Counted from the first letter of the stretch, positions 17,027-29,372 are shown. The stretch is DNA of 64,000 bases from Gari tellinella (GCA_922989275.2 OV277857.1:496001-560000); one strand, 5' to 3'. Translations and numbers: made by a program. The notes: generated from the letters alone by a model not told the origin.

Positions 17027-17883
17027 GTTTAAATGGGTTGCTCTTCTGTTCTATTCTGAAGACAAGTGGCCACTTAAAGCAGGTTGAAAGTACAGCAGAC
17101 AGCACTCTGCTTTACTTTCAACCTGCTTTAATTAGGCGTAAAACGGCTCTTTTGTGGAGTAATGGGTTTAAAATATTAATTTGCCAAATTGTAAAGTAAT
17201 TTATTTATAAGCTTGTCAGTTTTTCAAAGAAAAAGCGAGCTATTGTTGTCACTTCATCCTCCACATTGTTGTCGTCTTTTGAAATCTTGATGTTGGCCAT
17301 AACTTCTTGTTGGCCACTTTTTCATCTACAACCTTAAACTTTGTTATAATTATTCATCGTAACTAGTCCTATCAAGACAATACCAAATATTTTACGAGTT
17401 GACCTTGACTCTGACCTTTAAATATCCAAAGATTTCAGAAAAATCCATACATCCAGAGAAAGTAAGAAAATCTAAAGATTTCGGAAAAATCCAGAGAAAA
17501 CGCAGCTTATTTTATTGTTTGATGTACATGTATCATTATAATCCAGGTAGGATGTCTCTCTTGTGTTCATCTGTTGTTTTGTTTATTTTTGTTTTCTTGT
17601 CATAGCACTTGATCAAAATTCACTTACTGCATTATAGAATCAAATTAGTTTTTCAGCTGAACACATTTCTTCTGTGTTTGAGAGTGTTAGTTTTGTCTTA
17701 TTTTTCATCATACAGTCATAGATCTACTTAAGTTAACCCAATGCCCCGTAGCCTGTTTGTAGTTTTGAAGACTGGTGAGCACTTAAAGAAGCTTGAAAGT
17801 AAAGCAGAATGTGCCTTAACTTTTGACTAACTTTAAGTGATCACCTATCTTCAAAATTAGAAACAGGCGATGGTTTAATGGTT
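17027..17883. repeat. Two reduced F1 MITEs and a dispersed repeat
   Basis: 17027-17171 is an F1 with a shortened core (CAGACAGCACTCTG). 17226-17425 matches the repeat at 1183. 17735-17883 is an F1 whose palindrome is mostly deleted. Confidence 0.6.
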
Positions 17884-17970
17884 TTGAAGACTGTCAACAA
17901 ATGTTCTTGTGAATGACAACATAACACAAGTTTTGACTGTAGAAGACAGCAAAATAGCCTTAAGAAAAAA

Positions 17971-19496
17971 TACAGTAAAACTTCTCTATTACGACCCTTT
18001 AATAGCATTAATTATTGGGTGTTTACGACAGGTGACTGCCTAAAGCAATGTGACAGTAAAATACTCCTTACAGTAAAAGAAAAGCTCCTTAAGGAGCTTT
18101 TTGTTTAACTGTCATCTTGCTTGATGCTGTCGTCTGCCTTTTTAGCTCACCTGAGCCAAAGGCTCAAGGTGAGCTATTGGGATGGCCCTGTGTCCGTCGT
18201 CGTGCGTCGTCCGTCGTGCGTCGTCGTTAACAATTGCTTCAAATGACATCTTCTCCTAAAAGGCTGAACAGATTTCAACCAAACTTTACAGGAATGTTCC
18301 TTGGGTCAAGCTCTTTCAAATTTGTTCAAAGAATTGAAAACAATATAGAACTCTGGTTGCTATGGCAACCAAAGTGAAAAAATAAGGAAATCTTAAAAAA
18401 TCTTCTTGTCTGAAACTACAAGGGCCAGAGCTTAGATTTTTGGCACATGACATTATCTACAGGTCCTCTATCAAGTTTGTTCAAATTATGCCCCTGGGGT
18501 CAAAATTGGCCCCGCCCCGGGGGTCACAGTTTTACATAGAGTTATATAGTGAAAATTTCAAACGTCTTCTCCACTGAAACTAATATGGCCAGAGCTTTGA
18601 TATTTGGCATGGTGACACTTCTAAATGTCCTTTACCTAGTTTGTTCAAATGGTTCTGGTCGGTTAAATATCTAGGTCATAATTCACATTCAAAATATGTA
18701 TAGCAGACAGCAATTCAGCATTATAAGAGTAAGACCCTAGCCAAATTTCCTACTGGCAGAGTTACATAACTGAACTCAGGTCAGCTGGTCAGCTGATGAG
18801 GTTCACAGCATATGGTGTTGTCTGCTATATTTTTATGCCCTGCAGTTGGGGGCATATTGTTTTTGTCTGTCTGCTTTTTTGTCTGTTTGTCCATTTGTTT
18901 GTCTGTCAGTCCACAACTTTAATCTTAGCCATAACTTTGTTAAAGTTAGAAACTTTATAACTTGGGTCATGTCCTACAAAGGTCAATGTCATTTTTGAGA
19001 TATTTCCAAGTGTCATATTTTCTTGTCTTTGAGATAACTCCAGTTCTACTGATGTTAACCCATTACCCCATACATATGCCTTTTTACGCCTTTAATTTAT
19101 TCCTCCTCTAAAGAAAATAATTCCACTTTATACAGTCATAAACATGTAAGATATAAGAAATAGTATCTATATCTTAGTAGATGATAACTTAAAGGAGGTT
19201 GAAAGTAAAGCAGAGTGCGCAATAAATAATCATATGGAAATACATGTAGCTTGATAAGAAGAAGTGTCATGGATAAGGGCCATAACTCTGCCAACAATAT
19301 TTTTTTAAGTTATTCCAATTTGTCATGTTTTTTTTTGTCTGGAAGATAATTCCATTTACAGCTATATTAAAATGTTGTCTTGCCTATTAAGCTAAGGCAC
19401 AATGACCTCAGGTGAGCGAATTAAGGGCCATGGCCCTCTTGTATACATTCCATTAGCCTTCCTTTTGATGGTCCTGAAAGAGAGGTTTTACTGTAT
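17971..19496. repeat. F6 MITE split by an element A-type insertion
   Basis: F6 ends are TACAGTAAAACTTCTCTAT at 17971 and AGAGGTTTTACTGTA at about 19495. Its palindrome (GACAGTAAAA to the complementary TGTCATCTTGC region) is at 18040-18125. Between 18139 and 19441 lies an A-type element (AGCTCACCTGAGCC to CAGGTGAGCG and CCCTCTTGT) that itself contains an F8-like part (18835 on) and an F1 left half (19055-19220). Confidence 0.7.
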
Positions 19497-19781
19497 ATAA
19501 ATTAAGTTATCAGTGATCATACTGATGGTATTGCGAGTGGCAAGCCTGTTGAAGATGAGAACATTATAATATACATACTTGTAGATAAATTGTCATGCCA
19601 CACTTTGTTTTATTATACAATGTAAGTAGCACAAACATACGCATTATATGTTGACATTTTCATTGGTGCTTTAACGAGGGTAAGAATAGATTATTGTGAA
19701 ACATTTAAATTGTTTGAAATGTTTGAACGGTCCAGTGAAGAAATCCAGTTTCCAATAAAGTATTTAGAGGACACTGTTAAT

Positions 19782-19946
19782 GTGATAAATAGAGTATTAA
19801 ATTTGTGTGTTTTTTTTAATTGAATTTATTGAACGAGTTGAATAAAATAATATGTTATGAGCCTTTGGAGAGCAACATATTTTATTCAGTGAGATCAATA
19901 AATTCAATACTGAAAACACAAATTTAATATTCTATTTATCACATCT
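19782..19946. repeat. Roughly 165 bp imperfect inverted repeat
   Basis: TGTGATAAATAGAGTATTAA at the left matches the complement of TTAATATTCTATTTATCACA at the right, and the inner arms (GAATTTATTGA, AATATGTT) also pair. It is a foldback MITE-like structure with no coding region. Confidence 0.65.
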
Positions 19947-20269
19947 GAAACTCAAAAAATTAATTCATGCTACAAGCTGTTTTATCAGCAGTCTTATTTT
20001 GAGTCACTGTTGTTACTACTTAGCCTTTTGTGGGTTTCTTCAGGAGAAGAAAAGAAATTTATATGTACCAGTTTGATACGTGGAAAAGTTTTGTTTACTC
20101 ATGACGTTCCAAGTTTGTTAAACTAAACTGTTTTTACAGTCAGCTTAGTAGTAGTGTATTTTTGGTGATTAAAAAATCAGTATATGTGCAGTGTGCCATA
20201 TGATTTATATTGCACTGTATATTTTGCACATTTAATTTAGACTATTTAGGGTTGTTTTTACATTGTATT

Positions 20270-20345
20270 TGCAAAATTGCAAACAGTGTAGACCTCTGAT
20301 CTGGGTCTACACTGTTTGCATAGTACATATATACTCTATACAGGC
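20270..20345. repeat. F3-type palindrome fragment
   Basis: GCAAACAGTGTAGACC and GGTCTACACTGTTTGC arms with a short centre. It is the core of the F3 family. Confidence 0.55.
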
Positions 20346-20414
20346 ATACTGTTTGTGAATGACAATTCTAACACACTTCACACACGTCTCTATAAAAACA
20401 GAGAAGGAAAGTAT

Positions 20415-20700
20415 CTGTGTTTAAATACTCAATAAAACACTCACGCCCTGTAACTTCTTAATGTGACGTCATATGGCTTCGAAAATGGGTACGCCAAGAA
20501 ATGTAGCGCCCTTGCGTATGTGCAAATTCTGGTTTACCTGGTTAAATTGAAGTGTTAGAATCAAAAAAATAAATTTATACAAGTGTTTTATTGGGAAATA
20601 AAACACAGGTAGCCTTCGGCCTCGTGATTTAATTACTACACATCTCAACTCCTACCCGTGTTTTATTGCCACGATAAAACGCTGGTATGAATTCATTATT
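20415..20700. repeat. Family 11 copy 1 (carries a consensus CRE)
   Basis: It contains AATACTCAATAAAACAC, TGTGACGTCATATGGC, CCAAGAAATGTAGCGCC, GTGTTTTATTG and CTTCGGCCTCGTGATTTAAT. The same blocks occur inverted at 52120-52440. The TGACGTCA at 20464 is a perfect CRE, changed to TGACATCA in the other copy. Confidence 0.65.
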
Positions 20701-20879
20701 TCTTAAATATACTCATCATTAGGGTTGAATGAGTTCTTACATGTTTAGTAAAAGCCTTCCATTATTACCATTCAATTTGTTTTCTATGTATTTATACGTA
20801 TGCTTTAAGAAAGATGAAAGTAAATAATAGGCTTTAAAAGGACACACTGCTCTACTTTAAAGAGACTAAAAACCAGATT

Positions 20880-21290
20880 TAGCTTGAAATAGTTCAGAAA
20901 TGGATGCCAGGCACTCAAAAATGACCCCAGGAGTCACAATTTATATAGAGTTAAACTGGGAAATCATAAAACATCATCTCCCCTGCAACTAACTTGGCCA
21001 GAGCTGAGATATTGGTATTGGTGGAACATTTTAAAATCTGAAAATATTAAATGAAATAGTTATGGTCTGTTGCATGTCTAAGTCACAGACACTAAACAAA
21101 TAGGGGAGTTGTTTCAATTTTTAATGAAATCCTCATATAAAAACCTTCTCGCCTCAAACCAGAATGCTTAGAGCTGAGCTGTTTGGTACAAAGTATGATC
21201 TACAGCTCTTCTATCAAGACTGAACAAATCATGCCCCATTGGATTAAAAAAGTGACCCCCGTCTGGGTTTCCTGGTTAGCAATTTAGACC
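20880..21290 (+). repeat. Decayed internal part of element A
   Basis: Blocks such as ACCCCAGGAGTCACAATTTA, ACTTGGCCAGAGCTGAG and GGTCTGTTGCATGTCTA match the A element at 1676-2946 with heavy divergence. Confidence 0.55.
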
Positions 21291-21381
21291 TGTATGGTCC
21301 CCTTGTTATATAAAATGTTATCTGTACAGTTTCAAACTCCTGTGTAAAAAATGTATTTTGAACTGGATGGTATGGCTTAAT

Positions 21382-22991
21382 CCTTTACCCAATGGTTTCT
21401 TTTTAGTATTAAAGACAAGTGATCACTCGTAAAGCAGAATGCTCCTTCAGGAGCATTCTGCTTTAGCCTGCTTTAAGTTTTTTGTCTGGAAAAAGTGCTT
21501 GAAGTGCCACTGGTGTATAATTCCCAGAACTTCCTGGCTGAGGACTACTTTTCTTAGTGTAAGAACAATTAGAGATGTTAAAAGGCGTATTATAAAGAAA
21601 TAGGCTAACCAATACAGCACTTCAATATTGTTTTAAGTGACCAATAGAAAGAAGTAGTAAAGTTAAGTATCGTGCAGTATTCAGCAGAAAATTGTTATGT
21701 GTTCAATAGTTATAGTTTTCTTAGAGTTTCTTTAATAAGAAATAGCAGCTTAGCCCTTCCCCCAATAGAAGTGTGTTTTAGAGCAGTTTAATTCTCCATT
21801 GAACAAAGTACATGTAGTTCCAATTTATACAGTCATAAACATGTACTATAAGAAATATATATAAAAAATATTAATCCTACCAGATGATGGCTTAAAGCAG
21901 ACTGAAAGTAAATCAGAATTTGCCTTAAGGCACATTCTGCTTTACTTTCAGCTTGCTTTAAGTGGTCACCCATCTTCAAAACTAGAAACAAGCTATGGGG
22001 TAAAGGGTTAACAGAAAACATACAGAATCTCATATTTATAAAAGTTGTGTTGTTTTTGTGTCAAAATATCTCAAACTCAATGCTATAGGGCCATTTTCAT
22101 CAATCATTTTCTAAATACATTTAAAAATGTGTTCAACTGCTTTTAAAAGCAATACTTTTGTCATTTCTTTTCGCCAAAAAAGTTCTTGTTTAACTAGGCA
22201 ATAGCTTAACCCGTTACTCCATAACCTGTTTCTAGTATTAAAGAAAGGTGAACACTTAAAGCAGGTTGAAAGTAAAGCAGAATGCGCCTTGAGGCGCATT
22301 CTGCTTTACTTTCAACCTGTTTAAAGCTACTATCTTCTAGACTACAGAAGATATTTGTTATGTTCATGACTGTATGAGTTGGAACTATTTTCCTTAGTGG
22401 AGAAATAAATTAGTGTCATACAAAATGTGTATCTATGGAGAAAATGGTTAATGCTCCTTTAGGAGCTTTATGCTTTATTTTGTTGTATATTTAGCAATTG
22501 GCTATATAGGTCTACATTTTTTTCCAAAGAAATTCTGTTGAACAGAAATTGGAACGCATTCTGTATTTAATGCAGGTCATTGGGTAAAGCAAGCTCAAAG
22601 TAAAAAAATAAAAATACAAATCATCATCTCGTGTAGGAGTTGCTTGAAGCAGCATTCTGCCAGTATTACTCCATTGATTAATAGGTTTTGCAGTAATTTG
22701 ACATTTGAGAATTCTCTTTATTGATTGGCTTCTGTACAATGTTTAACTCATTATCCCTTAAATAACCTTTTTATGCCTTCAATTTATACCTTCATTGAAG
22801 AAAATAATTACACTTTATAGTAATGAATATGTAACATTAGAAATATTTTCTGTATTTTATCAGATGTTAGCTTAAAGCAGGTTGAAAGTAAAGCAGAATG
22901 CGCCTTAAGGCGCATTCTGCTTTACTTTCAACCTGCTTTAAGTGATCACATATTTTCAATATTAGAAACAGGCTATGGGGTAAAGTGTTAA
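21382..22991. repeat. Cluster of four F1 MITEs
   Basis: About 21382-21605 (short core), 21744-22011, 22206-22451 and 22743-22991. The last three have TTAA or near-TTAA ends and palindromic cores. Sequence between them shows nothing recognisable. Confidence 0.75.
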
Positions 22992-23318
22992 ATGTAACTG
23001 TCTGTTTTTACATGTATCAGTATATGAATCACAGTTATATATACTTATGAATATTTATTTTATACTAAGAGTGATGGGGAATGCATAATCATTCTTGATT
23101 AATAAAAGTTTGAAGAAAAAAAGAAACACAGTCTTGTTTTAGTTCTGCAATTAATTACCAAATATCTTTGAAAAGCAACTTAAAGCAGAAACTCATATAC
23201 ATATAGGAGCTTACTGTTTCATAGGCATCTGTCTTTATGCTACCATTAACGATTCTTTTGGATGATAATCACTGTTACATGAAGCACTGTTAAATTCAGC
23301 TTGAAATGTAGATAAATA

Positions 23319-23661
23319 TACAGTGGTCCCTCTCTGCAACGACATCCAATGGGTGACAAAAATTGTGTGCATTGTTTGGAGGGAGTCATTATAGGGAGGG
23401 AAATTGGCTTACATTTGCAAACAGCTTGAATCAAGATCAGAAGCCAGGTAATGCGGCGTCTGATCTGGATTCAAGCTGTTTGTCACTCGTCATTAAGTTT
23501 TTTCAAAACGTCCAATATGTAACTTTGAGAAAAACAGCCATTGACAATTTTAAGTGCATGAAAAGGTTGGACATAAATGTCTTGTTTAGGGAACAGCGGC
23601 AAGGGTCGTTGTAAGGAGGGAATCATTGTTGGGATGGCTGTTGTAGGGAGGGAACACTGGA
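23319..23661. repeat. F5 MITE, copy 1
   Basis: Inverted ends TACAGTGGTCCCTCTCTGCA and GTAGGGAGGGAACACTG. The interior has the ACAGCTTGAATC / GATTCAAGCTGT palindrome with GGTAATGCGGCGTC. TA next to CAGTG is compatible with Tc1/mariner-like mobilisation. Confidence 0.75.
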
Positions 23662-23929
23662 TGAACAAGGAAAACCAGCCGTGTAATCACATATTCTAAA
23701 CTTTTTTACCAAACCAATGCCAGGGTAATTGGAATAGGTGAGCTAAAAATTGAAATGAAGTAAAGAAAGAAAACAAGGCAAATAATTATTTTACAAGTTT
23801 TATTCTTCATATCTCATATCAAGGCACATACCATAGTGAGCTGTGACAAACTGAAGCCCCATGTCTGTCAATAACAACAGGAATGTATGCATATCAGGGA
23901 TTTGTTGATACATTCAATATTGTGTTAAC

Positions 23930-24512
23930 ACATTCAACCCTAGTTAAGAGAATGGCCATTTACAAACAATGTACCTGTGAGGATTACACTTGTCCTATGT
24001 TAACAGTGTAGACCCTGATCAGAGGGCTACTTAAGGAGCCCTTATCAGGTCTACACTGTTTGTCATTTTGAAATATATTGTTAAAATCATCCCTAAATAG
24101 TCAAGAATAGATGGGTTCCTCGAAACATGTGTGTCACCTGCCAGCAAGTATCAGTATAACATTCTCTTTCCATAAAAGAAATTTCATTTCAAAATCTTCA
24201 GTAAAACAAGAAATCTGCATGAAAAGAAAATGTTGAAAAGGGGAATAACTCTCACAAAATTGATGCAAGGGTTATGTTACTTGTGCAATACTCTTCCACT
24301 TATCAAGCTCTTTTCATAAATGAAGTTTCATCTTAAAAGCTTCAGTAGAACAGGAGTTATGAGGTGTGACGCAAAAAGCGTGATGGACAGACAGACGCTG
24401 GAAAAGTGATCCCTAAGTGTCACTTCTGCCTACAGCAGGTGACACAAAATTGGACTAGACATATTTGGAATTTGGAATTGTGCATTAAAAGTTCCAGCGG
24501 TGAATGAGTTAA
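23930..24512. repeat. F3 MITE with a nested 340 bp insert
   Basis: F3 blocks (GTGTAGACCCTGATCAGAGG and complement, ATTGTTAAAATCA, AATAGTCAAGAATAGA) run to about 24115 and resume near 24450 (TTGGACTAGACATATTTGG). Between them is a segment starting GTGTGTCACCTGCC and ending GCAGGTGACAC. Confidence 0.65.
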
Positions 24513-24683
24513 GCCGCTAAATAACTGTCAAACAGGAATGTATGCATAACATGGATTTGTTGATACATGGTCAATACATATTGTGTTAAGCAGCCACTCA
24601 ATGCAGATTTCTTATAGGAGCTTCAAGCTTTACTTTTGATATGCATCAAGCAGTTGTGTGTCTTTAGTCACCTTCATGTTTCT

Positions 24684-24893
24684 TTAACCTTTTCCTCCAC
24701 AGAAAAAGCCTTTGAGCATCTCACCATAACAACAGAAACCAAATATTCAATTGTGGTGTTGAATGCAGGTGAAAGCTTAAGCAAGATAAAAGTACAGCAG
24801 AAAGCTCCCAAATGAGCTTTCTGCTTTACTTTCATCTTGCTTCCTTAAACACATGTAAGCCATTTCACTTTTGGCTATGGAGGAAAAAGTTAA
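24684..24893. repeat. F14 TTAA-flanked palindromic MITE
   Basis: TTAA at both ends, inverted termini CCTTTTCCTCCACAGAAAAA-like and TATGGAGGAAAAAG. The core palindrome pairs AAGCAAGATAAAAGTA with ACTTTCATCTTGCTT. It is different in sequence from F1 but has the same architecture. A related composite with F6 sequence lies at 25433-25848. Confidence 0.7.
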
Positions 24894-25027
24894 AAGGGTG
24901 CCAGCTTAATGCAAGTACATGTATATATAGATAACAATATTACAAATAGGAAATTTAAATAGTTTTGATTATAAAATTGCTCTATTCTAAGATTTCAACA
25001 TTTAAAGGTCTATAGAGATCAAAATAC

Positions 25028-25212
25028 AGTCGAAACTCAATACTTCGAACTCACTTAAATCGATCGTACCAGTACTTCATTAGTTGAACTTTGATAAGTC
25101 CATCTCTCTTAAGTCGAACATACCTGTATTTCAAAGTTAAAACATGGCTAAGCCAAGTTTTAACTTTGAAATATGGGTTTGTTCCGAGTTCAAACTATCT
25201 AATTTTGACTGT
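25028..25212. repeat. Foldback MITE (ACAGTCGAAACTC ends)
   Basis: ACAGTCGAAACTCAATACTT at the left pairs with the complement of the right end TTTTGACTGT. The central arms are TTTCAAAGTTAAAAC and GTTTTAACTTTGAAA. A decayed relative is at about 30732-30870. Confidence 0.65.
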
Positions 25213-25432
25213 TTAAGAATAAAGCAATTTTATTTAATATTTAAAATAAAAGTATACAGTAGAAATACTTTATGCATTACCATACATTACAAGACTGTCA
25301 AAATCCAACTACAATTGTAAACAGTTGAGGTGATCAGATAGCACTAAATCCCTAAATACAAAATGTAATGTAAAATGGAGAAACATTATTTATTCATACA
25401 GAGTGCACCAAACGTAAACAAAAAAATATTTT

Positions 25433-25848
25433 TTAACCCTTTTGTCCACAGAAGTCCTACTACATTTCCATCCTCTTAAGTGCCAAATGTTGAAAGTCAA
25501 TTACAGTTTTGAATATATATGGCACTTGAAGCAAGATGAAAGTAAAGCAGGTTTTAGCTCCTTAAGATTTTAAGTAAAACCTCTTTATTACGACCACTAA
25601 AGTGTCAGTTGATTGATTGTTTAAAATACAGGTGACTGCTTAAAACAAGGTGACAGTGATACAGAAAGCTCTCAAAGGAGATTTCTGTATCACTGTCACC
25701 TAGCTTTAAGCAGTCACCTGTCATAAATAGCTAACAATTCATATACTTATGTAGTCATAAAAGAGATGTACCTTTAACCTTGTGGTAAACAACACAATTG
25801 GCTATAGGTGCATTGCCGTTTTGTTTATGGAGGAATGGGATAATCCTT
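25433..25848. repeat. F14-like element containing an F6-like palindrome
   Basis: Left TTAACCCTTTTGTCCACAG, right TATGGAGGAATGGG. The interior from 25570 has the F6 block AAACCTCTTTATTACGACC and a palindrome ACAGTGATACAGAAAGCTC with its complement. Confidence 0.55.
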
Positions 25849-26009
25849 TTTCTCACCATCAGTGCTTCGAGTCTTTGCCCATTCCCCTTCATAATTACCT
25901 AACAATGTCTCTACCCTGTTCTGATAAATTCACTCAGAAGATGATTCAATAATAATGCTTTATATGAGTGGCATCTTAAAGCTAAATGAAAGCTTTTGCA
26001 TTACTTTTA

Positions 26010-26247
26010 TCTCAATAGATATGCAATTTTTTGCATTTCATTTATTCATCCACTGAAGAAAAGATATCTTATTTATATAGTCATGAATATGTTTCAATAA
26101 TATTTTCTATATTCTAGTAGTTAGTAGTTTAAAGAAGGCTGAAAGTAAAGCATAATATTCATTCAGACCCATTCTGTTTTACTTTCAAACTTCTTTAAGT
26201 GGTCACCTATCATCAATACTAGAAATAGGCTATGGAGCAAAGGGTAA
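26010..26247. repeat. Decayed F1 MITE
   Basis: The F1 left flank (TTCATTTATTCATCCACTGA, ATATTCTAGTAG) and right flank (AATACTAGAAATAGGCTATG) surround a degenerate palindrome. Confidence 0.6.
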
Positions 26248-27126
26248 AGGCTTTTGCATTACTTTCAGCTTGCTTTAAGCAGCCATCTGCCTTAAACAGA
26301 AGAATTCTTTTTATAACTATGTTATATTAGTTGGATATAGGTCATTTTCATTGATGACTATGGAGGAATGGAATAAAGTAGCAAAAATAAGTCTTACCAT
26401 TTGAAAGAAGCATGAACAATATCAAATTGATTAAATACAACCCATTGAATGAAAATTTCTAGCACATGATTTTCAAAATACATTTGCATCAATAGTAGCA
26501 CTGGAAAAATACCCATAACTTAATAAATGCACAGAAACACAGCAAAACCTGTGTTAAATGCCATTCCATTCAGCTTGATAAAAATCTCAAACCATTTCTA
26601 TGCTGACAACCAGTATATGTATATTTTACAAACAGTATAGACCCTGATAGAATCTGCACAAACTGTTTTACACATAGATCTACTTGTATTTTTTTTTTTT
26701 TAATATCGTCAACAAATAGTTAACAAATCAGCCCAAACCTGTTATATTTCAACAGTGGAATAAACCACACAAACAATTCAGCACAAAAAGTTGGTTCAAG
26801 ACATCTTGCTGCTTAGTGCTTAACAAAAAGAATGCACAAGGCTCCAATAGAAGCTATACATTACACATACTTTTGTCCTGCATCAAATTACCTATAAGTT
26901 ATTGTTTGTATGTCTATAAATTCATCTTCTTTAATGGCAGTTTAAAATGGGGTTCATTGTATAAATCTTAAATAACAACTGAAAACATATCCTAAATATT
27001 TCATATATTACTCTGTTGGAAAACACAACCATAATGTGTACAAAGAATACTACTTATGTCCCCAGAAACTTATTACCATAGTTCTGTCAAAGTCCAATTA
27101 AGGTTATAAAGCTTTTGAGTTGGGCG
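26248..27126. other. Intergenic stretch with little structure
   Basis: AT-rich. Apart from a short F3 palindrome remnant near 26630-26670, no repeat ends, RNA gene or coding signal were recognised. Confidence 0.4.
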
Positions 27127-27220
27127 TGAGATCGTTCTCAAGCATTCGATTGGTCAGATTTGAGCTTTTGCTCAGCAAAAGCTCAAATCTGACCAATCAA
27201 ATGCTTGAGAATGATCTCAG
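27127..27220. repeat. CCAAT-containing foldback, copy 1
   Basis: Arms of about 45 bp (TGAGATCGTTCTCAAGCATT... and complement) around a TCA loop. Each arm carries ATTGGTCAGATTTGAGC. Other copies lie at 32538-32611 and 38316-38420. Confidence 0.75.
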
Positions 27221-27231
27221 ATTAACCCTTT

Positions 27232-28286
27232 ACCCAATAACCTGTTTATAACATTAAAGACAGGTGATCACTTAAATCAGGTTGAAAGTAAAGCAGAATG
27301 TGCCTTAAGGCACATTCTGCTTTACTTTCAGCCTGATTTAAACTTACATCTGCTAGGCTATATAAACAATTTTGTTATGGTAAATGTTCATGAGGGTATA
27401 AACTGGAACTATTTTCTTCAGCGGAGGAATAAATTAAATACGCTAAAAGTCGCTTCTATGGGGGAAAGGGGTTAAACTTCAAAGCTTAGACAATTTGCCC
27501 TGTTGACTATGGAGGAAATGGCCAAGAGGAGTGACTGATTATTGCTAGGTAAAAGTAAATGTGAAAGATCCTATATTCATACTTTTCTGCTTAACTTTGG
27601 ATATGCATTAACCCTTAACCTGATAGCCTATTTCTAGTTATGATGATAGATGACCACTTAAAGTAGATTGAAAGTAAAGCAGAATGAACCTTAAGGTGCT
27701 TTCTGTTTTACTTTCAGCCTGCTTTAGTTTACAATCTGCTAGGGTATAGAAAATACTCCTTTCTGAACATATTCACAACTTAATAAATGGAGCTTGTATT
27801 TTCTTAAGCAGAGGAAAACATTAAAGGGGTATGTATGGGGCAATGGGTTAAGATTCTACAGGTATGAGAGACTGCCAATTAAGTGGCAGGTAAATATTAC
27901 TTATACTGTATATTTTTAAAGCCTGCCATTAAAGGATAATCAATATTGGCGTATACTTGAATATACTCTACAGCATTACATGGTTACATATTTCAGACAC
28001 CGTACCAAAAATACTTATCAGGCAAACCGTTCATCCTTTATTCCATAGCCTTTTTCTAGTTTTGAAGAAAACTGACAACTTAAAGCAGGCTGAAAGTAAA
28101 GCAGAATGGGCCTTAAGGCACATTCTGCTTTACTTTCAGCCTGCTTCAAGCTACATGTACCATCTGCTAGAATACAGAAAATATTACTTATGTTACATAT
28201 TCATGTCTGTATGAATTGGAATTATATTTTTTAAGTTGAGGAATAAATTAAAAGCGTAAAAATGTATCTATGGACTAATGGGTTAA
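27232..28286. repeat. Three F1 MITEs in a row
   Basis: 27232-27475 and 27608-27851 have TTAA at both ends; about 28029-28286 has TTAA at the right. All have palindromic cores. The first starts about 11 bp after the CCAAT foldback. Confidence 0.8.
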
Positions 28287-28537
28287 TTAAAGTCAAACTT
28301 GTATTAAGCTATCACATGTGTTTAAAGACTGCTATGAGTCCTCTTCCAATGGTCACTTAATACAAGTTTGAATATACACAGAAAGCACTATTTTCACATA
28401 CCCACAATTTCTCACATACATGCTTACCACTGATCAGTAACTTTTACTGAGTCTCTATTATAAGTTGGAACAGGCAAACTTAATCGATATTTTCATTCCA
28501 TTGCCCTCAGTTATTATTTGACTCTCATAGAAATACA

Positions 28538-28882
28538 ATAAAACCTCTTTATTCAGCCACTAAAATAAGACTAATTGATTGCTTACAAGACAGGTGATAG
28601 CTTAAAGGAGCTTTCTGTTTTACATTTGCCTTGCTTTAACCGATTACCCCATTGCCTGTTTGTCATTCTGAAGGTGACCACTTAAAGCAGGTTCATGAAG
28701 ATGCACTGTGAGATTTCTCACAGTGCATCTTCATGACTGTATAAAGTAAAACTATATCTTTTACTTGAGTGATACATTAAAGGCGTAAAAAGGTGTATCT
28801 GAGGTAATGGGTTAAGCAGTATCCTGACTTAAACACCTGAAAGTAAGCACAATTTAGTGGTCATTATGGAGAGGTTTTACTG
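28538..28882. repeat. F6 MITE with an F1 derivative inserted at its TTAA
   Basis: F6 ends ACAATAAAACCTCTTTATT and AGAGGTTTTACTGTA. The F6 arm reads CCTTGC then TTTAA, and at 28636 an F1 derivative begins (TTAACCGATTACCCCAT), ending TAATGGG plus TTAA at 28812. F6 resumes GCAG. The F1 derivative carries a different palindrome (TTCATGAAGATGCACTGTGA and complement). Confidence 0.75.
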
Positions 28883-28914
28883 TACCTTTTCAACCTTCTA
28901 TCCTGTACTGAAAG

Positions 28915-29372
28915 CTTAAAAACTGTTCTTTTTGGAGCCCTTTGATCGGGGTCTGCACTGTTCATCATTTTGAAATACATTGCATATTGTAACTACAACC
29001 ATTATAAGTAGAGCTAAAACAAAATATGACACCATGCCCCCTAATGTGACAATGTCTTCTAAATGACCTTGACCTTCAACTGCCATAACCTTACATGCAC
29101 TGAGATCTATGGGCTTAAGTGGAGTATACATTCCTCATATAAAGTTTCTATCACATGTAGTTCAAAAGTTATGGCCAAGATTAACTTCTGTCTATTTGAT
29201 TTCTATATGACCTTAACCTTTGTCATGTATGATCCACGTTGTACTGAGATGAAGGGCTTCTTGAGTTGAGTACACAACTTAAGTTATGGAAAAGGTCAAA
29301 GATAGACAGACAAACCAAGACAGACAGACAGACCAAAAACAATATGCCCTGACTGCATCATGTCAGGGAGCA
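28915..29372. repeat. F3 and F8 fragments
   Basis: 28915-28985 matches the F3 core (GGAGCCCTTTGATC, GTCTGCACTGTT). 29020-29372 is an inverted F8-like end (CATGCCCCCTAATG, ACAGACAGACAGACC, AATATGCCCTGACTGCATC). Confidence 0.5.
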
